This document shows positions 34,436 through 41,936 of a DNA stretch of 64,000 nucleotides, piece by piece (the stretch's first letter is position 1; each line of letters opens with the position of its first letter). A model generated the notes under the pieces. That model searched no databases, had not been told where the DNA came from, and worked only from the letters and a program-made list of their open reading frames with translations. This DNA is from Desulfobulbaceae bacterium UBA2276 (GTDB taxonomy: Bacteria; Desulfobacterota; Desulfobulbia; Desulfobulbales; Desulfocapsaceae): positions 1 through 64,000 of the forward strand of contig DDWW01000008.1 in the NCBI GenBank assembly GCA_002347085.1. Direction: 5' to 3'. The position numbers were made by a program, and so were the translations under genes.

Positions 34436-34539
34436 AGGAGCCGTTACGAAATAACATGGCCATTTATATCGATTTCGTTACGGCTCCTTATGCCGCTTCC
34501 AGCAATCAATTGGCCATGTTATTTGTTTACAACGGCTTA
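34433..34539 (+). repeat. Copy A, best-preserved dispersed repeat
   Basis: This 107-base copy serves as the reference. The left arm is TTTAGGAGCCGTTACGAAAT, the centre is TTTCGTTACGGCTCCTTATG then CCG, and the right arm is ATTTGTTTACAACGGCTTA. The left and central arms pair over 17 bases with one mismatch. In addition AATAACATGGCCA on the left pairs perfectly with TGGCCATGTTATT on the right. Two alternative folds are therefore possible. Confidence 0.9.
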
Positions 34540-34562
34540 TTTACAACTGCTTAGGAATTGGT

Positions 34563-34613
34563 ATGAATACCCTCACCAAAGAATCTTATCGTCTCTGGTC
34601 AATGCTGCCTTGA
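34563..34613 (+). other. Short leader ORF overlapping the DUF3786 start
   Basis: ATG 34563, with AGGA seven bases upstream, opens a 16-codon frame (MNTLTKESYRLWSMLP). Its TGA at 34611-34613 overlaps the ATG of the next gene as TGATG. The main gene has no ribosome-binding site of its own, so re-initiation after this leader is a plausible way to start it. Alternatively the two frames were once one. Confidence 0.4.
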
Positions 34614-35467
34614 TGCAACCGCTTGAATTTATAAAACATACCCCGAAGACAAATTGCGGGAAATGTGGATATGGTGCCTGTCTGGCCTTTGCGGCAGCGG
34701 TAACCAAAGGCGGAGAAGATCCCGGGAAGTGCCCTTATGTGGACGTAAAAGGGCTTGGCGATGAGTTTGCCAGGGCAAGTCGGGGAAGCGGTGGACTGTC
34801 CGGGGTGGCGGGGCTGTTGGATGAAAAAGATAAGGCCCTGGTTGCGCACTTAAAAAATAAGGTCAGGACGATCAACTTCTCCTCGGCCGCGCCGCAATTA
34901 GGATGTGAGTGGTCAGGCCTCAAAGCGGATCTTCTACGTTTTCGGTATCTGGGGCGCGATGTTACCCTCTCGGTTGCCGGGGTGTTTTTCAGTGGTAAGG
35001 ATGGTGAATATACAGTTGAAGATCCCCGTGATCAAATCCTTCTCTATAATTATGTTTATTATGGTGGGGGTGACCCCCTCACTGGGGTTTGGGTGGGGAT
35101 GGAGTCCTTGCCCAACTCCATTTCCAAGGTACGTACCTTGCGGGTCTATTGTGAGGATCGAATTGCCGGCCTTTTTTGTGGCCGGGAGGATCTGCTGCGA
35201 AAATGTGCGGCCAAGATCGATGGGGTAGTGCAGGATGACCAGGGGCAAAGCTGCTCCGTAGTCTTGCAAATAGCGGTGCTGCCGCGCTTGCCGATGCGGC
35301 TTCTTTTTTGGGATGAAGAGCGTGAAGAGGGCTTTCCCTCTCGGGTCAAGATCCTTTATGACCAACAGGTGTTGAGCGTTTTAGATATCGAATCTCTGGT
35401 CTTTGCCTCGGAACGGTTGGCTGAACGCTTAGGGGAGTTGATGGAGACGATGGAGTTGGAAGGGTGA
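34613..35467 (+). CDS. DUF3786 protein with Fe-S cluster domain
   Basis: This protein of about 284 residues begins with an Fe-S domain like that of corrinoid proteins. Its cysteines C15, C18, C23 and C40 have spacing CX2CX4CX16C in TNCGKCGYGACLAF...GKCPY. The remainder is DUF3786, with the phrases PRDQILLYNYVYYGGG and ILYDQQVLSVLDIESLVFA. Such proteins occur mainly in anaerobes and their function is unknown. The frame is open upstream through the repeats, but ATG 34613 immediately precedes the conserved domain and overlaps a short leader frame. Confidence 0.82.
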   Translation: MQPLEFIKHTPKTNCGKCGYGACLAFAAAVTKGGEDPGKCPYVDVKGLGDEFARASRGSGGLSGVAGLLDEKDKALVAHLKNKVRTINFSSAAPQLGCEWSGLKADLLRFRYLGRDVTLSVAGVFFSGKDGEYTVEDPRDQILLYNYVYYGGGDPLTGVWVGMESLPNSISKVRTLRVYCEDRIAGLFCGREDLLRKCAAKIDGVVQDDQGQSCSVVLQIAVLPRLPMRLLFWDEEREEGFPSRVKILYDQQVLSVLDIESLVFASERLAERLGELMETMELEG

Positions 35468-35474
35468 ATAATCA

Positions 35475-35580
35475 TTTAGGGGCCATTATGAAATATGTAG
35501 TGTTTTTTGCTTATTTTATTATGGCCCCTTATGCTGCTTATGGAATTGAAACGGAGTAATTAATTTTGAACGACGGCTTA
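35475..35580 (+). repeat. Copy B of the dispersed repeat
   Basis: It begins TTTAGGGGCCATTATGAAAT, has the centre TATTATGGCCCCTTATGCTG and ends GAACGACGGCTTA. The left and central arms carry matching changes (GGGGCCATTATG and TATTATGGCCCC), which suggests that pairing is kept. The start codon of rfaE1 (35566) lies inside its right end. Confidence 0.82.
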
Positions 35581-36567
35581 GTGAAATATGTACCCAAGTT
35601 TGCCGGAACCCGGATCTTGGTGATTGGTGATATCATTGTCGATCATTTTATCTGGGGCACGGTCAGCCGGATCTCGCCTGAGGCCCCGGTACCGGTGGTA
35701 AATGTAACCAGGGAGGAGATGCTGTTGGGCGGTGGCGCCAATGTCCTTCATAATATCTATTCCCTGGGTGGCACGGCAACGCTGTGTGGTATTGTTGGTC
35801 AGGATGAAATGGGGGGCCGTTTGCGGCAATTACTGGCTGAGCTTGGGGCTTCCTGCCGGGGGCTTGTTACCGGGAAGCGGCCGACCACGGTCAAGACCCG
35901 GGTAGTGGCGCATGGTCAGCAGGTAGTTCGTTTTGATCGGGAGCAGGTAGGTGTCCCTTCTGAGCAAACCATTGATGCGATGTTCGATTTTATTGACCGG
36001 AACCTGGGCGATTTTGATGTGGTGATTGTCTCTGATTATTATAAAGGGGTTATCTCACAAGCCCTGATGAGCCATCTGCTCCAACGGGTGCGGGAAGTGG
36101 AGCAGGAGAGTGGCCGTAAGATTCCAGTGGTAGTTGATCCCAAGCCTGACCAGCCTTCCAGGTTTGTCGGGGCAACCATCATCACCCCTAATCATCTGGA
36201 GGCAGAGAAAATGTCGGGCCTGCAGATCGTAAGTGATCAGGATCTGATCCAGGCGGCCGAGATCCTGCGGGATAAATTTTCCTGTGAAGCGGTCTTGATT
36301 ACCCGTGGTGAGGCCGGGATGGCCCTGCTTGCGGCGGGCCAAGACATCGTTACTATTCCCACCATGGCCCGCGAGGTCTTTGATGTGACGGGGGCCGGGG
36401 ACACGGTGATTGCCACACTGGCCTTAGGGCTTGCGGCCGGGGCCACGTTTTTCGAGGCGGCGACCTTGGCCAATGTGGCCGCCGGGATTGTGGTGGGCAA
36501 GATTGGAACCGCGACGGTAAGTGGTGAAGAGCTTCTGGCCGAGCTGCATGGAGAGCATCTCTCCTGA
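35566..36567 (+). CDS. rfaE1: D-glycero-beta-D-manno-heptose-7-phosphate kinase RfaE1/HldA
   Basis: This 333-residue PfkB-type kinase phosphorylates heptose-7-phosphate in the ADP-heptose pathway for LPS inner core. Evidence is LVIGDIIVDHFIWGTVSRIS, PVPVVNVTREEMLLGGGANV and the catalytic DVTGAGDTVIATLALGLA. The adenylyltransferase half of HldE is absent, so it is the single-domain type. TTG 35566 has GGAG nine bases upstream. GTG 35581 is an alternative. The first codons and start lie within dispersed repeat B. Confidence 0.93.
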   Translation: MNDGLVKYVPKFAGTRILVIGDIIVDHFIWGTVSRISPEAPVPVVNVTREEMLLGGGANVLHNIYSLGGTATLCGIVGQDEMGGRLRQLLAELGASCRGLVTGKRPTTVKTRVVAHGQQVVRFDREQVGVPSEQTIDAMFDFIDRNLGDFDVVIVSDYYKGVISQALMSHLLQRVREVEQESGRKIPVVVDPKPDQPSRFVGATIITPNHLEAEKMSGLQIVSDQDLIQAAEILRDKFSCEAVLITRGEAGMALLAAGQDIVTIPTMAREVFDVTGAGDTVIATLALGLAAGATFFEAATLANVAAGIVVGKIGTATVSGEELLAELHGEHLS

Positions 36568-36640
36568 ACACTACGATTTATCTACGAAAGACAAAAGGTT
36601 GCAATTTGTTTTTTTTTTCAGATTTATAAAAGAGGTCGAA

Positions 36641-37522
36641 ATGGCTTGTAAGAGTATGACTGGTTTTGGCCGAGCTGAGGTTGCGTCTGGTGGCCGGGTA
36701 TGGATGGCGGAGATCCGGTGTGTCAATAATCGTTATCTTGATCTGAAGATCAAGATGCCCTCTGGCTATGGTGTACTTGAGGAACGGGTACGCAAGAAAG
36801 TGGGCACGTTTCACCAGCGGGGGCGTGTTGATCTGTTATTGGCAGTGAATGGTGATTCTTCTGATCTGGTAAAGATACAGGTAAACCTGGAGTTGGTTCG
36901 GGCCTATAAACTGGCCCTGTCCCAGATTGCGCACGAATTAGACACGGTGGCCATACCCGATCCGGCCTTTATCGCCTCTCGTCCCGAGGTACTGGCTCAG
37001 AAACAGGAGAATGAGGATGTAGAGACGCTCTGGCCGATTCTGGAGCAGGCCCTTGATCAGGCCCTTGTTGGTTGTGATGTCATGCGTCAGCAGGAAGGGA
37101 ACGCCTTGGTTCGTGATCTTTTGGCTCGCTTGCAGGTGTTTACCCAGACCATTTCCCGGATCGAGGCGGGTATTCCTGAGTTGCTTCAACAACGTGAGCA
37201 GCTCTTGGCTGAACGCCTGCAAAAACTGCTGGGAAATGTTCAACTTGATGCCCAGCGCCTCTGTCAGGAGGTGGCGATTCTTGCCGATAAAACTGATGTC
37301 ACCGAAGAGATTGTCCGGCTGCAAAGTCATATCGTCCAGTTTCAGTCCTTTTTGAACGAGGAAGAGGCCGTCGGCCGCAAGCTGGATTTTCTCCTCCAGG
37401 AATTTTTGCGTGAGGTCAATACCATTGCCTCCAAGATCAACGACGCGGCCATCGCCTATCTCGCGGTGGAGTTGAAGAGTGAACTGGAGAAGATGCGGGA
37501 ACAGATTCAGAATATTGAGTAG
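36641..37522 (+). CDS. yicC: YicC/YloC family endoribonuclease
   Basis: This 293-residue protein matches the YicC family, recently recognised as an RNA endonuclease family. It opens SMTGFGRAEV and contains EIRCVNNRYLDLKIKMP, RVRKKVGTFHQRGRVDL and, at the end, RKLDFLLQEFLREVNTIASK. AGAGG lies six bases before ATG 36641; the frame is open further upstream over rfaE1. It leads a run with remA, gmk and rlmB in the same direction, the usual yicC-remA-gmk order. Confidence 0.93.
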   Translation: MACKSMTGFGRAEVASGGRVWMAEIRCVNNRYLDLKIKMPSGYGVLEERVRKKVGTFHQRGRVDLLLAVNGDSSDLVKIQVNLELVRAYKLALSQIAHELDTVAIPDPAFIASRPEVLAQKQENEDVETLWPILEQALDQALVGCDVMRQQEGNALVRDLLARLQVFTQTISRIEAGIPELLQQREQLLAERLQKLLGNVQLDAQRLCQEVAILADKTDVTEEIVRLQSHIVQFQSFLNEEEAVGRKLDFLLQEFLREVNTIASKINDAAIAYLAVELKSELEKMREQIQNIE

Positions 37523-37569
37523 CGGCGAGTAGCGATGATGATATTAGTAGATGCTAAGGGTTTGAAGAT

Positions 37570-37869
37570 ATGAAACTTCTTAATATAGGTTTTGGCAATA
37601 CGGTTTCCATCGAGCGGATCATTGCCGTGATCAATGCCGGCTCTTCGCCATCAAGAAAGTTGAAAGAGCTGGCCAAGGAAGCGGGTAAGCTCATTGATGT
37701 GACCGAGGGGAGACGCACCCGTTCCATGCTGGTGATGGACTCTAATCATCTGATCCTTTCCTCGGTGCAGCCCGATACCATTGGTCAGCGAATGGCCGTG
37801 CTCGACGCCGAATATCATCTTGCCGAGTATCAGCAGTTGCAGAAACAGGAGAAAAAGGACGAATCATGA
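37570..37869 (+). CDS. remA: RemA/DUF370 family DNA-binding regulator
   Basis: This 99-residue protein is a DUF370 member. It shows LLNIGFGNTVSIERIIAVIN, the DVTEGRRTRSMLVMDS basic patch and LILSSVQPDTI. In Bacillus RemA activates biofilm matrix genes; in deltaproteobacteria the role is untested. It lies between yicC and gmk as in many genomes, and its stop overlaps the gmk start (ATGA at 37866-37869). Confidence 0.92.
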   Translation: MKLLNIGFGNTVSIERIIAVINAGSSPSRKLKELAKEAGKLIDVTEGRRTRSMLVMDSNHLILSSVQPDTIGQRMAVLDAEYHLAEYQQLQKQEKKDES

Positions 37870-38480
37870 ACACCGGAATTTTGTTTATCCTCTCGGCGCC
37901 ATCCGGGGCTGGCAAGACCACCCTGTTAAAGCGGGTGATGGCGGATCTGCCAGGCCTGGCCTTTTCGGTGTCCCATACGACTCGGGCGCCGCGGGTTGGG
38001 GAACAGGAAGGGCTGGATTATTATTTTGTCAGCCGCAGTCAGTTTGAGGCCATGCGTGAGCAGGGCCTCTTTCTGGAGTGGGCCGAGGTGCATGGGAATC
38101 TCTATGGAACCAGTAGGCCCGCAGTTGTCGCCCAGTTGGAGGCCGGACTTGATGTCGTGCTCGATATTGATGTCCAGGGGGCGGCCATTATTCGAGACTC
38201 GGCGGCCATTCCCGCAGTCTCGCTCTTTATCAGCCCTCCCTCTTTAGCGGAATTGGAGCGACGGCTGCGGGGCAGGGAAACCGACAGTGAAGAGACGATC
38301 TGCCTTCGTTTGCAGAACGCTCGTGAAGAGATGCGGGCTGCGGTTGATTATGAGTATCTGATAGTCAATGATGATCTGGAGCAGACTATTGATACCCTGC
38401 GGGCCATTGTCATTGCTGAGCGTAGCCGAGGGCATCGTCTGCCTACCGGGCAATCTATTGAACTCCTGAGTGCACTATGA
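37866..38480 (+). CDS. gmk: Guanylate kinase
   Basis: This 204-residue enzyme phosphorylates GMP to GDP. The P-loop SAPSGAGKTT is at residues 10-19, and the GMP-binding region reads FSVSHTTRAPRVGEQEGLDY. The lid has RLRGRETDSEETICLRL. AAGGACG in the end of remA supplies the ribosome-binding site, and its own stop overlaps rlmB by four bases. Confidence 0.96.
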   Translation: MNTGILFILSAPSGAGKTTLLKRVMADLPGLAFSVSHTTRAPRVGEQEGLDYYFVSRSQFEAMREQGLFLEWAEVHGNLYGTSRPAVVAQLEAGLDVVLDIDVQGAAIIRDSAAIPAVSLFISPPSLAELERRLRGRETDSEETICLRLQNAREEMRAAVDYEYLIVNDDLEQTIDTLRAIVIAERSRGHRLPTGQSIELLSAL

Positions 38481-39283
38481 AAGAGAAGAAAGTTGAGAAA
38501 CAGGGACAGAGTAGTCGTACGCTTCGCCTCGATGAAGACCTGCTCTGGGGTACGCATCCGGTTTTTGAGGCCTTGCAGCAAGAGCCGGAGCGGATCAGCG
38601 AGGTCATTCTCCATGCGGATCGGAAAGGAAGTAAACGGGAAGAGATTATTGAGCTGGCCAAAGGGGCGGGGATAAAGCTTTCTTTTGTCGCCTCAATTCA
38701 CTTGACCGGCACGGATGCTGCCCAGGCTCGTCATCAAGGGGTGGTGGCCAAGACCCGCCAGACCTCCTTGCTCCCCTTTGAGACCCTGCTTGATAACTTT
38801 GCCGCAGGGGTTGGGCGTGGTGAGTCGCCGCGACTGATTATCCTTGATTCCATGCAGGACCCGCATAATCTGGGGGCGATTATCCGTTCTGCCCATGCCT
38901 CGGGCATGAACGGGGTCTTGATCACCCGGGAACGTTCTGCCCCTTTAGGTGGGACTGCCGCCAAGTCCTCGGCCGGGGCCATGTCCCATATCGACATCTG
39001 CCAGGTGGTAAACTTGGCCACCGCCCTGCAGAAATTAAAGAAGGCCGGGGCCTGGATCTTTGGGGCAGTAAAGGATGAGGCCGCCCAGTCTATCTATAAA
39101 ACAGATTTTAACCTTCCGGCCTGTGTGGTGGTTGGCAGCGAAGGCCAGGGAATTAGACCCCTGGTGCGCCAGCAGTGCGATGTCCTGATCTCCATCCCCA
39201 TGGAAGGAAGTCTGGATTCCCTGAACAGTTCCGTTGCCGCCGGGGTGATTATGTTTGAGATGCTCCGGCAGAGAGGCGAATAA
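38477..39283 (+). CDS. rlmB: 23S rRNA (guanosine-2'-O-)-methyltransferase RlmB
   Basis: This 268-residue SPOUT-class methyltransferase modifies G2251 of 23S rRNA. An N-terminal substrate-binding domain (LWGTHPVFEALQQEP) precedes the SPOUT knot motifs LDSMQDPHNLGAIIRSA, VVGSEGQGI and IPMEGSLDSLNSSVAAGV. It is the last gene of the remA-gmk-rlmB unit and is followed directly by a strong terminator. Confidence 0.93.
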   Translation: MKEKKVEKQGQSSRTLRLDEDLLWGTHPVFEALQQEPERISEVILHADRKGSKREEIIELAKGAGIKLSFVASIHLTGTDAAQARHQGVVAKTRQTSLLPFETLLDNFAAGVGRGESPRLIILDSMQDPHNLGAIIRSAHASGMNGVLITRERSAPLGGTAAKSSAGAMSHIDICQVVNLATALQKLKKAGAWIFGAVKDEAAQSIYKTDFNLPACVVVGSEGQGIRPLVRQQCDVLISIPMEGSLDSLNSSVAAGVIMFEMLRQRGE

Positions 39284-39284
39284 G

Positions 39285-39328
39285 AAAAGCCTCTTGCACT
39301 GCGTTACAGTGTTGCAAGAGGCTTTTTT
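39285..39328 (+). terminator. Rho-independent terminator after rlmB
   Basis: AAAAGCCTCTTGCACTG pairs with CAGTG-TT-GCAAGAGGCTTTT, with a two-base bulge and a CGTTA loop, and ends in T6. It starts one base after the rlmB stop. Confidence 0.9.
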
Positions 39329-39359
39329 ATAGCTGAAGTTTTTTTCTCATTTCACTTTG

Positions 39360-39459
39360 CATTGACGCCGGCACCATCGTCGGCTCACTGCTCCTCATCG
39401 TACTTTTATCCGTACTGCTTCGTCGCCGCTTGCTTGCCTTCTCGGTGTCAACGTCAATG
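39360..39459. repeat. 100-bp element with 16-bp terminal inverted repeats
   Basis: The ends CATTGACGCCGGCACC (39360-39375) and, on the other strand, CATTGACGTTGACACC (39459-39444) agree at 13 of 16 positions. The interior is GC-richer, codes for nothing recognised and contains a small GTAC...GTAC hairpin. It lies between the rlmB terminator and the CsgG-type gene. Confidence 0.45.
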
Positions 39460-39472
39460 ATGTTTCTTGGAA

Positions 39473-40324
39473 TCAGTTCCCCACTTTCAACTGTCCGCCC
39501 TTGCCCAGCCCGCCCTTGACCTCTTGAGCCCGGTAGTTTCGCAGGGACCGGACGATGTTGTTGTAGGCATCCATAAAGGCGGCGGCAATGACCTTGCCTT
39601 GGGGGGTGTTGGTGTAGCCACCCAGTCCTGCGCCGCCTGCCACGTTTCCGGCCCCACCGAATACACTGCCAAATCCGCCGATGTCGGTCTTGGAGGCACT
39701 GCCTTCAGCGGCGGCGATCTGCACACTGGAACGGTTGTCGATCATGGTCAACAGGGCACTGGCCTCACGGGTCTTGGTGTTGGCGCCGACTGAACTGGCA
39801 AGTGCGCCGGCATGGCCGCCAATCATCCCGCCAACAACTGATCCCACCGTACCAGACATCCCGCCGGTATCTTCACTGAACACAATTTCCGGAGAAAGAC
39901 CATAATCGGAGGAGACCATCTGGCCTTTGCCGAAGTTGCTGCCTTGACGCATCTCGCCGGATTGTTGCAGGTCCCGCTCCCGGTACATGGCATTCATGCC
40001 GGCCGCGCCTCGCTCCACCACCACAAAACAGTTGGATTGCTGGATTAAGAGACGCAGAAGATTGGAGGTGGGTGGAAGATGGTATTCGCCGGTCAGAATA
40101 GTGTACCAGCCGGCAGACTGATTTTCGATCAAGGAGATGGTACCCAGCGGCTCGGCGCATTTTTCCAGGGCAGAGCTTTCACCGCTGGTGGAACTGCCTG
40201 CGGCGCCGCCGGTGGCCATGGTTTTAGCGCTTTGACTGCCCATCTGCATACCGGTATCGACGCAGGAGGAAGAGAGGAGTGCGATGGCGGCAAGGCTGAT
40301 TAGAGAGAGTCTGGCGATTTTCAT
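39473..40324 (-). CDS. CsgG/HfaB-like outer membrane lipoprotein
   Basis: This 283-residue protein has a lipoprotein-type signal ending LSSSC (C21). It then follows the CsgG family pattern: YTILTGEYHLPPTSNLLRLL, SNCFVVVERGAAGMNAMYRE and SDYGLSPEIVFSE. A Gly-rich segment of about 60 residues follows, and the end region reads AAAFMDAYNNIVRSLRNY. CsgG forms the curli secretion pore. Here no curlin genes are nearby, so the cargo is unknown. The -3 lipobox residue is not the usual Leu. Confidence 0.78.
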   Translation of the reverse strand: MKIARLSLISLAAIALLSSSCVDTGMQMGSQSAKTMATGGAAGSSTSGESSALEKCAEPLGTISLIENQSAGWYTILTGEYHLPPTSNLLRLLIQQSNCFVVVERGAAGMNAMYRERDLQQSGEMRQGSNFGKGQMVSSDYGLSPEIVFSEDTGGMSGTVGSVVGGMIGGHAGALASSVGANTKTREASALLTMIDNRSSVQIAAAEGSASKTDIGGFGSVFGGAGNVAGGAGLGGYTNTPQGKVIAAAFMDAYNNIVRSLRNYRAQEVKGGLGKGGQLKVGN

Positions 40325-40483
40325 TGGTGCCTCCGTTGATGATGTGATTCCTTGAATTGTTATTACCCTTGAAAAATACCAATGTACTTCAAAAATGGTA
40401 TTCTACCGTCGAGGGAAAATCAACAGGAAAATGAGAAATCATTATCATTCCTGTTTAGCTTTGTGTCGAGTGTTTTGGTAGTC

Positions 40484-40569
40484 TGCCGTTGTTTACAATA
40501 AGTGTAACATCGAATGAAGCGACCGGCATAATGAACCGTAATAAAATGGTTATTTTGAACGGCTCCTAA
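40484..40569 (-). repeat. Copy J of the dispersed repeat
   Basis: On the minus strand it reads TTAGGAGCCGTTCAAAATAA, then TTATTACGGTTCATTATGCC, and ends GTAAACAACGGCAG. The last codons and the stop of the S1-repeat gene (40550-40567) are formed by its left end. The remaining gap up to 40324 holds a short inverted repeat, ATACCAATG...ATGGTAT, and nothing else recognised. Confidence 0.8.
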
Positions 40570-41755
40570 GTTTTTCCTGGAGCAACGCCCCCAGGCTGCC
40601 GACGGCATCTTCCTGTTTCTTTACAGGTTTTGCTGAAAGGAATTTCTTATATTCATCCTTTTCTGCCGTTTCTTCGGATTCGCTGCTCACATAATCAGTT
40701 GGGGCCAGACTGATCTTGCGGGTCTCGTTGTCAATTCCCTCCACCTTGACTTCAATCTCCTGTCCTTCTTCCAATGCCTCACGAGGGTGATGGATGCGGC
40801 GGCCTCCGCCAAGTCTGGAGATATGAATCAGGCCGTCAATGCCTGGAGCGAGGGTGACAAAGGCTCCAAAGGTGGTCAGGCGGGCGACGGTACCGGTATG
40901 GATTGTTCCCTCGGTAAAGGATTCTCGTACCGCGTCCCAGGGGTTGGGCAGGGTCTCTTTGAGGCTTAAGGTGATGCGTCCGGCCGGCCAGTCCAGTTTT
41001 TTGATCACGGCGGTGACCTCCTGGCCGATGGCGAGATGTTCCTTGATATCCTCGACCCGGCTCCAGCCGATCTCGGAGATTGGGATCATGCCGTCGACGC
41101 CGCCAAGATCAACGAAGGCCCCGAAATCGCGGATGGAGGTGATGGTTCCCTGGACGGTTGCGCCTTCGGCCAGGCTTTCCTGCAAGGCCTCTTTCTGTTG
41201 CTCCCGTTCCTGTTCAATAAGGGCCCGGGCCGATACCACGATATTGCGGCCATTTTCTTCAAAGCGGGTGATAAGGAAGGTCATGGTGCGGCCGGTGTAG
41301 GTGGCGCCGGCATCATCAACCCGGTGGATTCCCATCTGCGAGTAGGGGCAGAAGGCGCGGACCGAGCCGCCTAAGGTGATGTCAAAGCCGCCCTTGATCT
41401 CTTCCTTGACCAGGCCTTCCACCGGGATGCCGTTGCGCCAGGCCTCTTCCAAGTGGGCGGCGTTCTTGCCGCCGCCTATCTTGATGGTGAAGATCTGGGC
41501 GCCGCCTGCCGATTTGAGGAAATAGACCTCTACCTGATCGCCGATAGTCGCGGTCATCTCGCCATCTTTGTTGACGAGTTCCTCCCGGTTAAGAATCCCT
41601 TCATTCTTGCCGCTCACATCAAGAAAGACCGAGTTGCCGGCAAGGCCGACAATGGTCGCGGTTATTTTCTGGCCTGGTTCGAGGTGGCGCAGGGCCTTTG
41701 CTGAACTTTCCTGGAACAGATCGGCGAAACTTGCTTCGGTTGCTTCCTGATTCAT
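40550..41755 (-). CDS. S1 RNA-binding repeat protein (RpsA-like)
   Basis: This 401-residue protein has four S1-type repeats at about residues 28-97, 104-178, 199-270 and 285-355. Signatures include GNSVFLDVSGKNEGIL, RDFGAFVDLGGVDGMIPISE and TTFGAFVTLAPGIDGLIHIS. The second repeat is degenerate. It is shorter than the six-repeat ribosomal protein S1 and may act as an RNA chaperone or a translation helper. Its C-terminal RSRSK and stop codon are encoded by an inserted dispersed repeat, so the original end was different. Confidence 0.87.
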   Translation of the reverse strand: MNQEATEASFADLFQESSAKALRHLEPGQKITATIVGLAGNSVFLDVSGKNEGILNREELVNKDGEMTATIGDQVEVYFLKSAGGAQIFTIKIGGGKNAAHLEEAWRNGIPVEGLVKEEIKGGFDITLGGSVRAFCPYSQMGIHRVDDAGATYTGRTMTFLITRFEENGRNIVVSARALIEQEREQQKEALQESLAEGATVQGTITSIRDFGAFVDLGGVDGMIPISEIGWSRVEDIKEHLAIGQEVTAVIKKLDWPAGRITLSLKETLPNPWDAVRESFTEGTIHTGTVARLTTFGAFVTLAPGIDGLIHISRLGGGRRIHHPREALEEGQEIEVKVEGIDNETRKISLAPTDYVSSESEETAEKDEYKKFLSAKPVKKQEDAVGSLGALLQEKLRSRSK

Positions 41756-41936
41756 GGGGGAATGCCTTATGTAGGTAGATGTTGAGATGATAAGAAGAGC
41801 TGATTGCTCAGGATTTTAGGCTGAAGACTGAAGTATAGCAATGATTATACCTTCGTTGCCCCTGAAATTCTTCAACCTGATTATCTGAACAATTATATTA
41901 CCATCAAAAAGAAGAAAGTTGAAAAGAAAAACAGGA

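Noticed and set aside
34301..34612. N-terminal extension of the DUF3786 protein
   Set aside because: The extension translates repeats H and A (reading RSRYEI twice) and a terminator, so it is open by chance.
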